From an uncultured Porphyromonadaceae bacterium (lineage in GTDB: Bacteria > Bacteroidota > Bacteroidia > Bacteroidales > Muribaculaceae), in NCBI GenBank assembly GCA_902493335.1, contig CABUPJ010000029.1, positions 1 through 42,400 of the forward strand: 42,400 bases of DNA, in the 5' to 3' direction. Numbering within the stretch: position 1 is the stretch's first letter; each line of letters begins with the position of its first letter. The position numbers and the translations under genes were made by a program. The notes below the pieces were generated by a model that made no database searches, had not been told where the DNA came from, and worked only from the letters and a program-made list of their open reading frames with translations. Of the stretch, positions 1-6,813 are shown in pieces.

Positions 1-241
1 CGTCCTTGTTCTGGGTCATGATGAGGATGTCGCTGTGCGGGTTGACCTTCTTTCGTAGATATTCGACATAGGCGCAGAGGATGCCGCGGGTGTCGACACC
101 GGGTGGGTCGACGACGAGAAGTCGCCGTTCGAGGCCGCGGATGCGCATCTTCTCGAGGGGACCGATGACGGCAGCCTCGGCGCGCGTCAGATTGCGGCCG
201 AGGTAGCGGCGGAAATGATATGTGTAGATTGCGCTTTTCAT
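1..241 (-). CDS. Unrecognised protein, N-terminal fragment (continues beyond window)
   Basis: An open frame starts with ATG at 241 and runs off the left edge, so only about 80 residues are visible. The fragment begins MKSAIYTYHFRRYLG, has an arginine-rich stretch near residues 30-40, and then a hydrophobic strand-like piece, RRLLVVDPPGVDTRG, near 39-53. No signal peptide or membrane segment is visible. I do not recognise the family. The start is supported by a consensus -7 box (TATCTTTG on the minus strand, 250-257) ending 8 nt upstream of the ATG and by codon use like its neighbours. The rest of the gene is needed for any functional call. Confidence 0.6.
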   Translation of the reverse strand, partial: MKSAIYTYHFRRYLGRNLTRAEAAVIGPLEKMRIRGLERRLLVVDPPGVDTRGILCAYVEYLRKKVNPHSDILIMTQNKD

Positions 242-249
242 CGGTGTTG

Positions 250-257
250 CAAAGATA
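250..257 (-). promoter_or_regulatory. Bacteroidetes -7 element for the partial gene at 1-241
   Basis: The minus strand reads TATCTTTG, a perfect TAnnTTTG box, ending 8 nt before the ATG at 241. No clear TTTG -33 box was seen at the usual distance. The spacing predicts a leaderless or nearly leaderless mRNA. Confidence 0.55.
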
Positions 258-379
258 AATCACCGTTTGGCGGGTTTTGTGGCTAAAAGCGTAGTTGGAT
301 GCAATTTTAGAAATGCACAATGCACAATCAAGAACAGAAGGGCAGAAGATTTTTAAAGCTCTGTTGTGGAAGAAAATCT

Positions 380-546
380 GCGTTTTTCAAACGCAATCAA
401 TCTGCCATCGCCTTTACCGCGCAGGCCGGCGCCTAAGCGCCTCGGCCTACGCGGCTATCAGTAAAATCATCGCCTTGCAGGCGATACTGGTCAAGAGCTT
501 CAGCTCTTGGAACCAGCGAGTTGGCTGCGAGGGATGAAGCCCTCGC
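380..546 (+). repeat. Multi-hairpin intergenic repeat, block 1
   Basis: This fills most of the 333-bp gap between 241 and 575. Modules in order: hairpin A (GCGTTTTTCAAACGC, 380-394); compound hairpin B (417-454, outer stem CCGCG/CGCGG); conserved linker GGCTATCAGTAAAATC; hairpin C (ATCGCCTTGCAGGCGAT, 469-485); hairpin D (CAAGAGCTTCAGCTCTTG, 492-509); conserved linker 510-526 ending AGTTGGCT; hairpin E (527-546, stem GCGAGGG/CCCTCGC). The same modules recur at 34121-34225, 34726-34830 and 42293-42400. The block sits just past the stop of the minus-strand gene ending at 575, so its hairpins may also form that mRNA's 3' end. Positions 258-379 hold no gene; a small direct repeat of ATGCACA occurs near 313. 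Confidence 0.8.
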
Positions 547-574
547 TGTGTTGTTGCTGTGACTTGGCTGCTTC

Positions 575-3100
575 TCAGAATCGCCATTGGAGGGTGGCGA
601 GGAGGGTGCGGCGGCGCAGGTCGAAGTGGTGTTGGCAGCGCGACAGGGTGCCGTAGGTGACGTAGTCGTACCGGCGGCGGTCGAGCAGGTTGTCGGCGGT
701 GAGCGACAGGCGCAGTTTCGGTCTTATCTGCCACGCAGCCGAGAGATCGAGAAGAATAAGATTGCCGGTATTGCCTTCGGGAAAACGGGTGAGGTAGTGT
801 TCGGTTGCGGCGGTCAGCTGGAGTCTGTCGTCGGGGATGATGGTTGCAGAGAGCCGTTCGACGAGCGAGTGGCTTGTGTTCGGGTCACCTGTAATTCTGA
901 AGCGCGAGTAAGCATAGGTCGCTTCGTAGTTCATCGACAGCCATTTGGCGACGCTGCCTTTGAAATATGGTTTGGCTGAGAGCGAGGTCATGCTGTAGGG
1001 TACAGTCTCACTGTCACGCATCGCCGAGGCTGTCGTGCGCGAGGCGTTCATCTCGCATCCGACGACAAAGCGGCTGTGACCAAGCCCTTTGCTGACGCCG
1101 CCGCTTAGTTGCCAAAGGTCGGTGCCGTTGACTTTGTCGGCATAGGTTGTGACGACATAGTCGCCGACAAACAGCTGGCTGTTTATCACTGATGATGATG
1201 TATGGCTGTAAGAGGCCGAGACGTTGGCGAAGAAAGCCTTCAACGGATTGCGGTATCGATACCTGGCCGAGACCATGGAGCTGTGGCTGTATCCGCCAAG
1301 GTCGCGGGCGATGAATATGTCGCGGTAATCACTGAGCACAGGTGCTTCCAGAGCCATCGCGGGCTGAGGGGCGCCGAGGCGGTATGACATGGCGCAGGTC
1401 AGCTCTGATTTGGCTGTGAACTGACGGCGCACACTCAGCCGCGGCGAGGTCTCGAAGTAGTCATGCCGGCCGTCGAGGCTGTGGTGGCGCCATTTGAGGG
1501 GCACACGCAGCGAGAGCCGCCAGCCGCCGCGCTCGAAGTCGACACGCGGGCGGACATATAAATCAGACAGAAACGAATTGTAGATGCCTCGGTTGTCATA
1601 GGCTTCGATGCCCGTCAGAGCAGAGTTGAAACGCCGCGCGTCGAAGTCGAGTCCACCCTCGAGATAATAGCGCCAGAAGCGGGTGATGCGGCCCAGCTGG
1701 GTCTCGGTAGTGCTCCGCAGGCCGGTTGTCGAGAAACGTTGGGCGACATCGCCTTCGCCGATAGCGTCAAGGCGGTCGATGTCGCGGTCGAAGCTATTGC
1801 GCGACGTGAGGGTGAAGACCTTGCGGTCGTTGCGTTTGACGAGTTTCAGATCGTTCACGGCCGACAGACGGCGCCGGCCGATGTGCTGCCTGACGTCAAA
1901 CGAACCGCTGACGCCCGAGCGCGACCGGTCGTCGATGGCATTGACCGTCAGCTTGTCCTTGAGATAATAGTCGCGGCGGTTGATTTCGGCATTGAATTGG
2001 GCCGAAAGGTCGTGAGCGCGCGTCCGCAGGGCGTTGTCCTCGACGAAAGAGGGTATCGACGAGTCGAGATAGTCTGTCGTCAGCCACGAACGGTAGTCGA
2101 GTCGGTCGCCCATGTAATTGAGCTTCAGGCGCATCGACGTGTCACCCGCTTTCCACGCCGTAATGGCGTTGGCGAGCCACGAACTGTTGTCGCGTGTGCG
2201 TTTTTCGGCGAGCGGGGCGCTCACCTTGTCGGCACTGATATATTCGGGCCAGAGCGTGGCGAGGTCGTCGAACATATCGTAGAAATCGTGCTCGATGACT
2301 TGCGAGGCCGGATTCCAGCCCGCATTGTTGGCTTTGAGCGTCAGCATGTTCTGAACTTTTCGCGCCATCCTCATCGCGAAAACCGACGCATCGTAGAGCA
2401 GCGGCGAGAATCCCGCGCCGCCCTGCGCTACACCGACCCACCGGCTGCGGGCGTCTTCCTTGAGCTTGAGGTTGATGCCCGCTTCTTCGGGAAACTCTAT
2501 GCCCTCGAGCGCTTTGACGGGCTGATGGTTTTCCATAAGTTCGACCGAGGCTACGTCCTTGTACGACAGATTGTTGGTGGCAAGGCCGTATTGGCCGCCG
2601 AGGAAATCATTGCCGTCGAGATAGAACTTGTTGATCGGCTTGCCCTGATATTTGATTGTCCCGTTGTCGTCGACCGTGATGCCCGGCAGGCGTTTGATGA
2701 CGTCGATGATGGCGTTGTCCTCGGGTTTGGCGAATCGGCTGACGTTGAAGACGAGAGTGTCGCCGCGCGCATAGATGTCAGGTGCCTCGACGATGACATC
2801 ACGCAGTTGTGTCGTTTTAGGACACAACCTGACGACAGAGAAATCGGCCGAGAGGGGCAGGGTGAGGGGCTCATAGCCCATACACCGGAACGTGACCGAG
2901 TCGGCCGGAGCCTTGACTGTGAGCGAGAAACGGCCATCGGCGTCGCTCGACGTGAATGTCTTTGCCGCCTTGATGACAACCCCGGCGACCGGTTCGCCGC
3001 TGTCGGCGTCGGTGACAGTGCCCGAGATTGTGCCCGGCTCTGCCGCCTCTGCGGCGGCCGCGGCGAGCGTGAGACATAGTATTAAAAAGCTGATTTTCAT
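575..3100 (-). CDS. TonB-dependent-receptor-like outer-membrane beta-barrel protein
   Basis: 841 residues. A signal peptide (about 1-19, ending AAAEAAE) is followed by a carboxypeptidase-regulatory-like domain (about 22-95, GTISGTVTDADSGEPVAGV... then GRFSL). A plug-like region (about 100-215) holds VIKRLPGITVDDNGTIKYQG and FYLDGNDFLGG. The remaining 600 residues alternate aromatic and polar strands and end in a terminal Phe (LQWRF), typical of an outer-membrane barrel. It probably imports or binds a ligand, but it lacks a SusC signature and has no SusD partner here. It is translationally coupled to the GLPGLI gene: that stop and this ATG share ATGA. Family assignment is solid at superfamily level; the ligand is unknown. 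The opposite strand carries a long open frame that I consider a codon-bias shadow. Confidence 0.85.
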   Translation of the reverse strand: MKISFLILCLTLAAAAAEAAEPGTISGTVTDADSGEPVAGVVIKAAKTFTSSDADGRFSLTVKAPADSVTFRCMGYEPLTLPLSADFSVVRLCPKTTQLRDVIVEAPDIYARGDTLVFNVSRFAKPEDNAIIDVIKRLPGITVDDNGTIKYQGKPINKFYLDGNDFLGGQYGLATNNLSYKDVASVELMENHQPVKALEGIEFPEEAGINLKLKEDARSRWVGVAQGGAGFSPLLYDASVFAMRMARKVQNMLTLKANNAGWNPASQVIEHDFYDMFDDLATLWPEYISADKVSAPLAEKRTRDNSSWLANAITAWKAGDTSMRLKLNYMGDRLDYRSWLTTDYLDSSIPSFVEDNALRTRAHDLSAQFNAEINRRDYYLKDKLTVNAIDDRSRSGVSGSFDVRQHIGRRRLSAVNDLKLVKRNDRKVFTLTSRNSFDRDIDRLDAIGEGDVAQRFSTTGLRSTTETQLGRITRFWRYYLEGGLDFDARRFNSALTGIEAYDNRGIYNSFLSDLYVRPRVDFERGGWRLSLRVPLKWRHHSLDGRHDYFETSPRLSVRRQFTAKSELTCAMSYRLGAPQPAMALEAPVLSDYRDIFIARDLGGYSHSSMVSARYRYRNPLKAFFANVSASYSHTSSSVINSQLFVGDYVVTTYADKVNGTDLWQLSGGVSKGLGHSRFVVGCEMNASRTTASAMRDSETVPYSMTSLSAKPYFKGSVAKWLSMNYEATYAYSRFRITGDPNTSHSLVERLSATIIPDDRLQLTAATEHYLTRFPEGNTGNLILLDLSAAWQIRPKLRLSLTADNLLDRRRYDYVTYGTLSRCQHHFDLRRRTLLATLQWRF

Positions 3101-3978
3101 TTCTTCCAGTCGCGTTCGATGTAGTCGTAGGGAAGTTCAATCGGGTCAAAGGCACTGAGGTCGGGATTGCCGGCCTCGTCGGTCACCGTTATCTTGCCTC
3201 CACCTGTGGCCTCGAAGTAGGCGTAGGGGTTGACCTCATAGCGGTTTTTAGCGTCGTAATACCCCCCGCGGTCGGTGGTGTTGAACGGAACTTTGTAGAT
3301 TGTTACCGGACGGTCGGCCTGAGATTTGATGCCGATACACTCAAAGAGGTAGTGGCTGTCCTCGTCCGAAGCCTTCATTATCAGTCCGGGAAGCCCGCAG
3401 AGTTTCCAGGGACCGTCGGCGACAGGAATGTCCTCGCAGTAAAACACAGTCCATTCGCGACCTCTGAAGCGGCAGCGGGCGCCCTGACACTCATAGCCGA
3501 GTATGGTGGCGGTGCTGTCGGTAAGTTCCCAGCCGAACGACGGTAGCTCTTCGTCGTAGCGGAACCAGTCCATGCAGATCTTCTCGGTGTGTGTCAGGCG
3601 TCCGGCCGGATAGTTCTTATAGATTGTCATGAATTCGCCGTTGGAGAGGCGTCCGTCGGCAGCCGCCTCGGCAATCTGTTCGGTTGTCGAGCGCATGAGC
3701 AGCGAGTCGACGGTCAGATTCTTGTAGCTCGAGAATTTCGAAAGGCCGCCCGGGGCTATCTGCAGCAGCATCTGGTCGGAGACGTAGTTGTCGGTGAGCG
3801 ACGCCGTGGTGTCGACACAGTAGCTGTAGTCGTAGACAAACTCCATTGTCTCTTTGGCGATTGTCTCGGTCTCGGGGACGCTGCTCTGGAAAATTCCCAA
3901 GGTGCGGCGGACGATTTTACCCGATACGGCGGCCGTGGCGACCGTCAGCAGGGCGATGATTAATACCGTTTTTTTCAT
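3097..3978 (-). CDS. GLPGLI family secreted protein
   Basis: 293 residues when started at the Met of MKKTVLIIALLTVATAAVSG, which opens a clean signal peptide; an in-frame Met 30 nt upstream gives an implausible charged extension. The family-naming motif is explicit: GPWKLCGLPGLIMKA. Flanking features also fit the family, including a Cys-containing stretch (GYECQGARCRFRGREWTVFYCEDIPV) and the C-terminal PIELPYDYIERDWKK. GLPGLI proteins are Bacteroidetes-specific, exported, of unknown biochemical role, and are often found beside receptor-like barrels, as here. Its stop overlaps the receptor start by 4 nt, so the two are one operon. Confidence 0.9.
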   Translation of the reverse strand: MKKTVLIIALLTVATAAVSGKIVRRTLGIFQSSVPETETIAKETMEFVYDYSYCVDTTASLTDNYVSDQMLLQIAPGGLSKFSSYKNLTVDSLLMRSTTEQIAEAAADGRLSNGEFMTIYKNYPAGRLTHTEKICMDWFRYDEELPSFGWELTDSTATILGYECQGARCRFRGREWTVFYCEDIPVADGPWKLCGLPGLIMKASDEDSHYLFECIGIKSQADRPVTIYKVPFNTTDRGGYYDAKNRYEVNPYAYFEATGGGKITVTDEAGNPDLSAFDPIELPYDYIERDWKK

Positions 3979-4005
3979 TTCGTTCTTAGTTTTTGGTTTC
4001 TGCCG

Positions 4006-4013
4006 CAAAGTTA
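4006..4013 (-). promoter_or_regulatory. -7 element for the GLPGLI/receptor operon
   Basis: The minus strand reads TAACTTTG, a perfect TAnnTTTG match, 27 nt upstream of the GLPGLI start. The -33 element is not obvious. It lies in the 166-bp gap shared with the divergent kinase gene. Confidence 0.5.
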
Positions 4014-4132
4014 TGGCGTCGTCGTCGCCCGGGCACTAAATAATCATTACTCAATGATTATGGAATTATTACTAAATTATTATCCCGTGGAAAAAAGTCT
4101 GTTTATATCCCCTCGTCTCAAACGATTATTGC

Positions 4133-4140
4133 TAAATTCG
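4133..4140 (+). promoter_or_regulatory. Degenerate -7 element before the histidine kinase
   Basis: TAAATTCG differs from TAnnTTTG at one position and ends 4 nt before the ATG at 4145, matching the very short leaders seen at other genes in this window. Weak on its own; kept because of that recurring spacing. Confidence 0.3.
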
Positions 4141-4144
4141 CAGC

Positions 4145-5617
4145 ATGGAAAAACGAATCAAAACACTCTATATAGTCACTATCGTCGCCATACTGGCGTT
4201 TCTCGGCATGCAGATCTACTGGCTCTACGGCCGATATGAATACACCCTCGGCGAATATGAGGCGGCAGCCTACAGGACTATCGTCCAGACCGTCGCCGAG
4301 CTTAACGAAAGCAGATCTGAGTCGCCGGATTCTGCGCAGCGGGTGCGCACACAGCGATCACACTATAACCTGAACCATGATTCTGACAGCACAGGCCGGC
4401 GCCGTACGACAGCCATCGTGGTGTCTCAGAAATATTATGCCCATGAATTGCTCGGCATCAAAGAAAACCGCCCGTTGACCGATGAAGAGAAAGACCGTGT
4501 GGCCAATATGATTATGGAAAATGATTCGCTGATTGAGAAGCAGGAAGTATCGTATAAAATAGACAACATGGCTTCAGAGGCAGCGATATGGGGCGCGCTA
4601 AAACACGTCGATGTCGAGTTTCAGGATCCTTTGACTACCGAATCTGTCGTCTCGATGCTTGACTCCAAGGGCATAACCGCCGAGGTCGGGCTGATTCGTA
4701 CCGACAGCATGGTCTGGGATCCGTCGGTCGTGCGCCATGCCTCGGCATTTGTTCCTGAGGCCGTTGTTTCCGTGCCGTATTCCGAACTTGAGTGCAAGAG
4801 TGTTCTCGTCACGAGCCATCTGCCGGTGGTGCAGATATTCCGTGACATGCTGGGCAGCCTTGCCGTAGTGGCGCTTCTCTCGCTTTTCTTGATTGTCTGC
4901 CTCGTATGGCAGTTTTCGACGATATTGAAACTCAACCGTCTCGACCGGATGCGCAACGGCTTCATAACGACAATGATACATGAACTTAAACGTCCGATTT
5001 CGACGCTGAAGATGTGTGTCTCGGGCATCGAGAACGAGGCGATGATGGCGCAGCCCGATGTCAAGCGCGAACTCGTCGGCGAGACCCGCGGCGCCCTCGA
5101 CAACCTGTCGGCCTATTTCTCGAAACTGCGCGACATCACCTTCAACGACGTAGAGCAGATACCGCTGAACCTCACGGAGATAAACCTTCGCGAACTGTTT
5201 GATGACGTATGCGCAGCCGTGACATTGCCGGCAGACAGCAGAGTCGTTTTTGTCAACGGTATCGCCGATGACATCACTGTTTCGGCCGACCGCACACATC
5301 TGTTCAACATACTGAGCAACCTTGTCGAAAATTCGGTCAAGTATGCTGGTGACACAATCGAGGTCAGGGCCTCGGCTCTGATCGATGACCGCTATGTCAC
5401 CGTCGCTGTCGGCGACAACGGCTGCGGCATTTCGCGGGACGATCTGCCCCACATATTCAAACGATTCTACCGTGGCCGGGCGTCGGCAGCCGGTCAACCC
5501 GGCATGGGCCTCGGACTGGCTTACGTCAGGCTACTTGTCGGCGCCCACGGCGGCGACATCACGGCCGAGAGCCGCGAAAACGAGGGCACTAACTTCATAA
5601 TAAGACTGCCGCGATGA
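4145..5617 (+). CDS. Two-component sensor histidine kinase
   Basis: 490 residues. Transmembrane segments lie at about 7-28 and 236-257, bracketing a roughly 205-residue extracytoplasmic sensor region without a recognised domain. The HisKA dimerisation helix carries phospho-acceptor His279 in MIHELKRPIS. The HATPase_c domain shows an N box (NILSNLVENSVKYA), a G1 box (GDNGCGIS), an F box (HIFKRFYRG) and a G2 box (GMGLGLAYVR). It should autophosphorylate at the inner membrane and pass phosphate to the regulator encoded next, whose ATG overlaps this stop by 4 nt. Divergent placement beside the GLPGLI/receptor operon suggests, but does not prove, that this pair controls it. The overall architecture resembles RprX-type kinases of Bacteroides. 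Confidence 0.93.
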   Translation: MEKRIKTLYIVTIVAILAFLGMQIYWLYGRYEYTLGEYEAAAYRTIVQTVAELNESRSESPDSAQRVRTQRSHYNLNHDSDSTGRRRTTAIVVSQKYYAHELLGIKENRPLTDEEKDRVANMIMENDSLIEKQEVSYKIDNMASEAAIWGALKHVDVEFQDPLTTESVVSMLDSKGITAEVGLIRTDSMVWDPSVVRHASAFVPEAVVSVPYSELECKSVLVTSHLPVVQIFRDMLGSLAVVALLSLFLIVCLVWQFSTILKLNRLDRMRNGFITTMIHELKRPISTLKMCVSGIENEAMMAQPDVKRELVGETRGALDNLSAYFSKLRDITFNDVEQIPLNLTEINLRELFDDVCAAVTLPADSRVVFVNGIADDITVSADRTHLFNILSNLVENSVKYAGDTIEVRASALIDDRYVTVAVGDNGCGISRDDLPHIFKRFYRGRASAAGQPGMGLGLAYVRLLVGAHGGDITAESRENEGTNFIIRLPR

Positions 5618-6306
5618 TAAACAAGCCTGTCAGAATACTCCTCGTCGACGATGACGTCAGAAACTCGATGCTGCTAAAGCGCTTTATAGAGACCGAAGGC
5701 TATGAGGTAACATACGCCAACAACGGCCGTGTCGGGCTCGAACTGTATCACGAGCTGCATCCCGACCTGATTCTTCTCGACATCAACATGCCCGAACTCG
5801 ACGGTTTCGAGACAGCCCGTATCATACGTCAGAATGACAAGCGGGTGATAATATTCTTTCTCACCGACCGCACCGACAAGGTCGACCGCCTTCACGGTTT
5901 CTCGCTTAAAGGCAACGACTATATACCCAAGCCGTTTTACCCCGAGGAACTTATCGCCCGCATCAGCGAGCGCTTCGCGAGCATGACCGTCGGTCGAGAC
6001 GAGGAATACCATCTTGGTGCGACGCTATTTCGTCCGAATCTGTCGTCGCTGACCTATCGTGGCGAGACCCACTCGCTGTCGGTGCGTCAGACCGAGATAT
6101 TGCTCATGTTGGCCGAAAACCTCGGCAACATCGTCGAACGCGACGCCATACTCGAACGTATATGGGGTGACGCGAGCTATGCCAACTCTCTCGCCCTCAA
6201 CGTTCAGATCACCTATCTGCGTCGCCTTCTCACCGACCCCACGCTCGTCATAACTTCTATCAAAAAACGCGGTTATATCCTCAGCGTTGAGACAAAACAG
6301 AAGTAG
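5614..6306 (+). CDS. OmpR/PhoB-family response regulator
   Basis: 230 residues. The N-terminal receiver domain (about 6-122) has the acidic pocket DDD at 12-14, phospho-acceptor Asp56 (LILLDINMPELDG), a switch Thr (FFLTDR) and the conserved Lys in YIPKPF. The C-terminal winged-helix Trans_reg_C domain (about 130-226) contains SLSVRQTEILLMLAENLG, the recognition-helix region LNVQITYLRRLL and the wing TSIKKRGYIL. It binds DNA as the output of the kinase encoded immediately upstream, with which it shares an ATGA overlap. Its targets are unknown; the neighbouring GLPGLI/receptor operon is the obvious candidate. Confidence 0.95.
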   Translation: MINKPVRILLVDDDVRNSMLLKRFIETEGYEVTYANNGRVGLELYHELHPDLILLDINMPELDGFETARIIRQNDKRVIIFFLTDRTDKVDRLHGFSLKGNDYIPKPFYPEELIARISERFASMTVGRDEEYHLGATLFRPNLSSLTYRGETHSLSVRQTEILLMLAENLGNIVERDAILERIWGDASYANSLALNVQITYLRRLLTDPTLVITSIKKRGYILSVETKQK

Positions 6307-6355
6307 CAAGAGTAATTTGATTGTCTTTGCATCGAATCAATTATAATTCAAACTT

Positions 6356-6547
6356 ATGGCAGAGGACAAAGAAAAAGATTTATACGATAAGGTTTTAGAG
6401 ACTATCAGGCCGACGCAGCGCGAGTTATATATCCGCAAGGCAAAGCTTGGTGAGCCTGTTGTCATAGGTGACGAGCAAGGACGCCCGATTGTCGTCCCCG
6501 CCGAAGTCGCCCTTGCCCGCATGGACGCCCGCGCGAAAAAAGAATAA
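6356..6547 (+). CDS. Small hypothetical protein (63 aa)
   Basis: A 63-residue, charged, soluble product (MAEDKEKDLYDKVLETIRPT...) with a compact middle segment GEPVVIGDEQGRPIVVPAEVALARM. No signal peptide, membrane helix or known motif is visible. It starts 49 nt after the response regulator on the same strand, so it could be a third gene of that operon or independently expressed. Coding is supported by third-position GC similar to neighbours and an A-rich stretch before the ATG. Function not recognised. Confidence 0.55.
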   Translation: MAEDKEKDLYDKVLETIRPTQRELYIRKAKLGEPVVIGDEQGRPIVVPAEVALARMDARAKKE

Positions 6548-6652
6548 TTTTTGCGCGTAATGGCAGTTATTAGATGCGTCCATTTAGGGGCCATCAGAGG
6601 AATTTTATGGCACAAAATATAAGGACCTAAGAATTAGGGGGGTAATTTTCCT

Positions 6653-6701
6653 GACTGCGCTATTTTGCAGATTTTTCGCCATCAGACTGCGCTATTTTGC
6701 A
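6653..6701 (+). repeat. 17-bp direct repeat upstream of the PUL regulator
   Basis: GACTGCGCTATTTTGCA occurs at 6653-6669 and again, identically, at 6685-6701, a period of 32 bp (about three helical turns). It lies in the 266-bp gap 6548-6813, which otherwise shows only weak dyads. It may be a tandem operator or a remnant of a duplication. Confidence 0.7.
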
Positions 6702-6798
6702 TAAATGGGTCGGGCGCACAAGTCATTTATAGCACTGTTAAGTTAACGGGTGGTGATATTTTAATATTTCAGGTTTTCGGAATTGGAGAAATTTTGAT

Positions 6799-6806
6799 TA
6801 TTTTTG
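6799..6806 (+). promoter_or_regulatory. -7 element of the PUL regulator gene
   Basis: TATTTTTG, a perfect TAnnTTTG box, ends 7 nt before the ATG at 6814, predicting a leader of only a few bases. A degenerate -33 (TTCG, 6776-6779) lies about 19 bp upstream. Confidence 0.55.
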
Positions 6807-6813
6807 CCGTCAA

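Noticed and set aside
447..734. 95-codon frame on the minus strand across repeat block 1
   Set aside because: It spans hairpins D and E and the 3' end of the receptor gene in another frame; proline/arginine-rich composition is typical of a shadow.
1739..3079. 446-codon open frame on the plus strand opposite the receptor gene
   Set aside because: The minus-strand product has a signal peptide, regulatory-like domain and barrel with C-terminal Phe; the antisense translation is low-complexity Arg/Val/Asp and arises from GC-rich codon bias.
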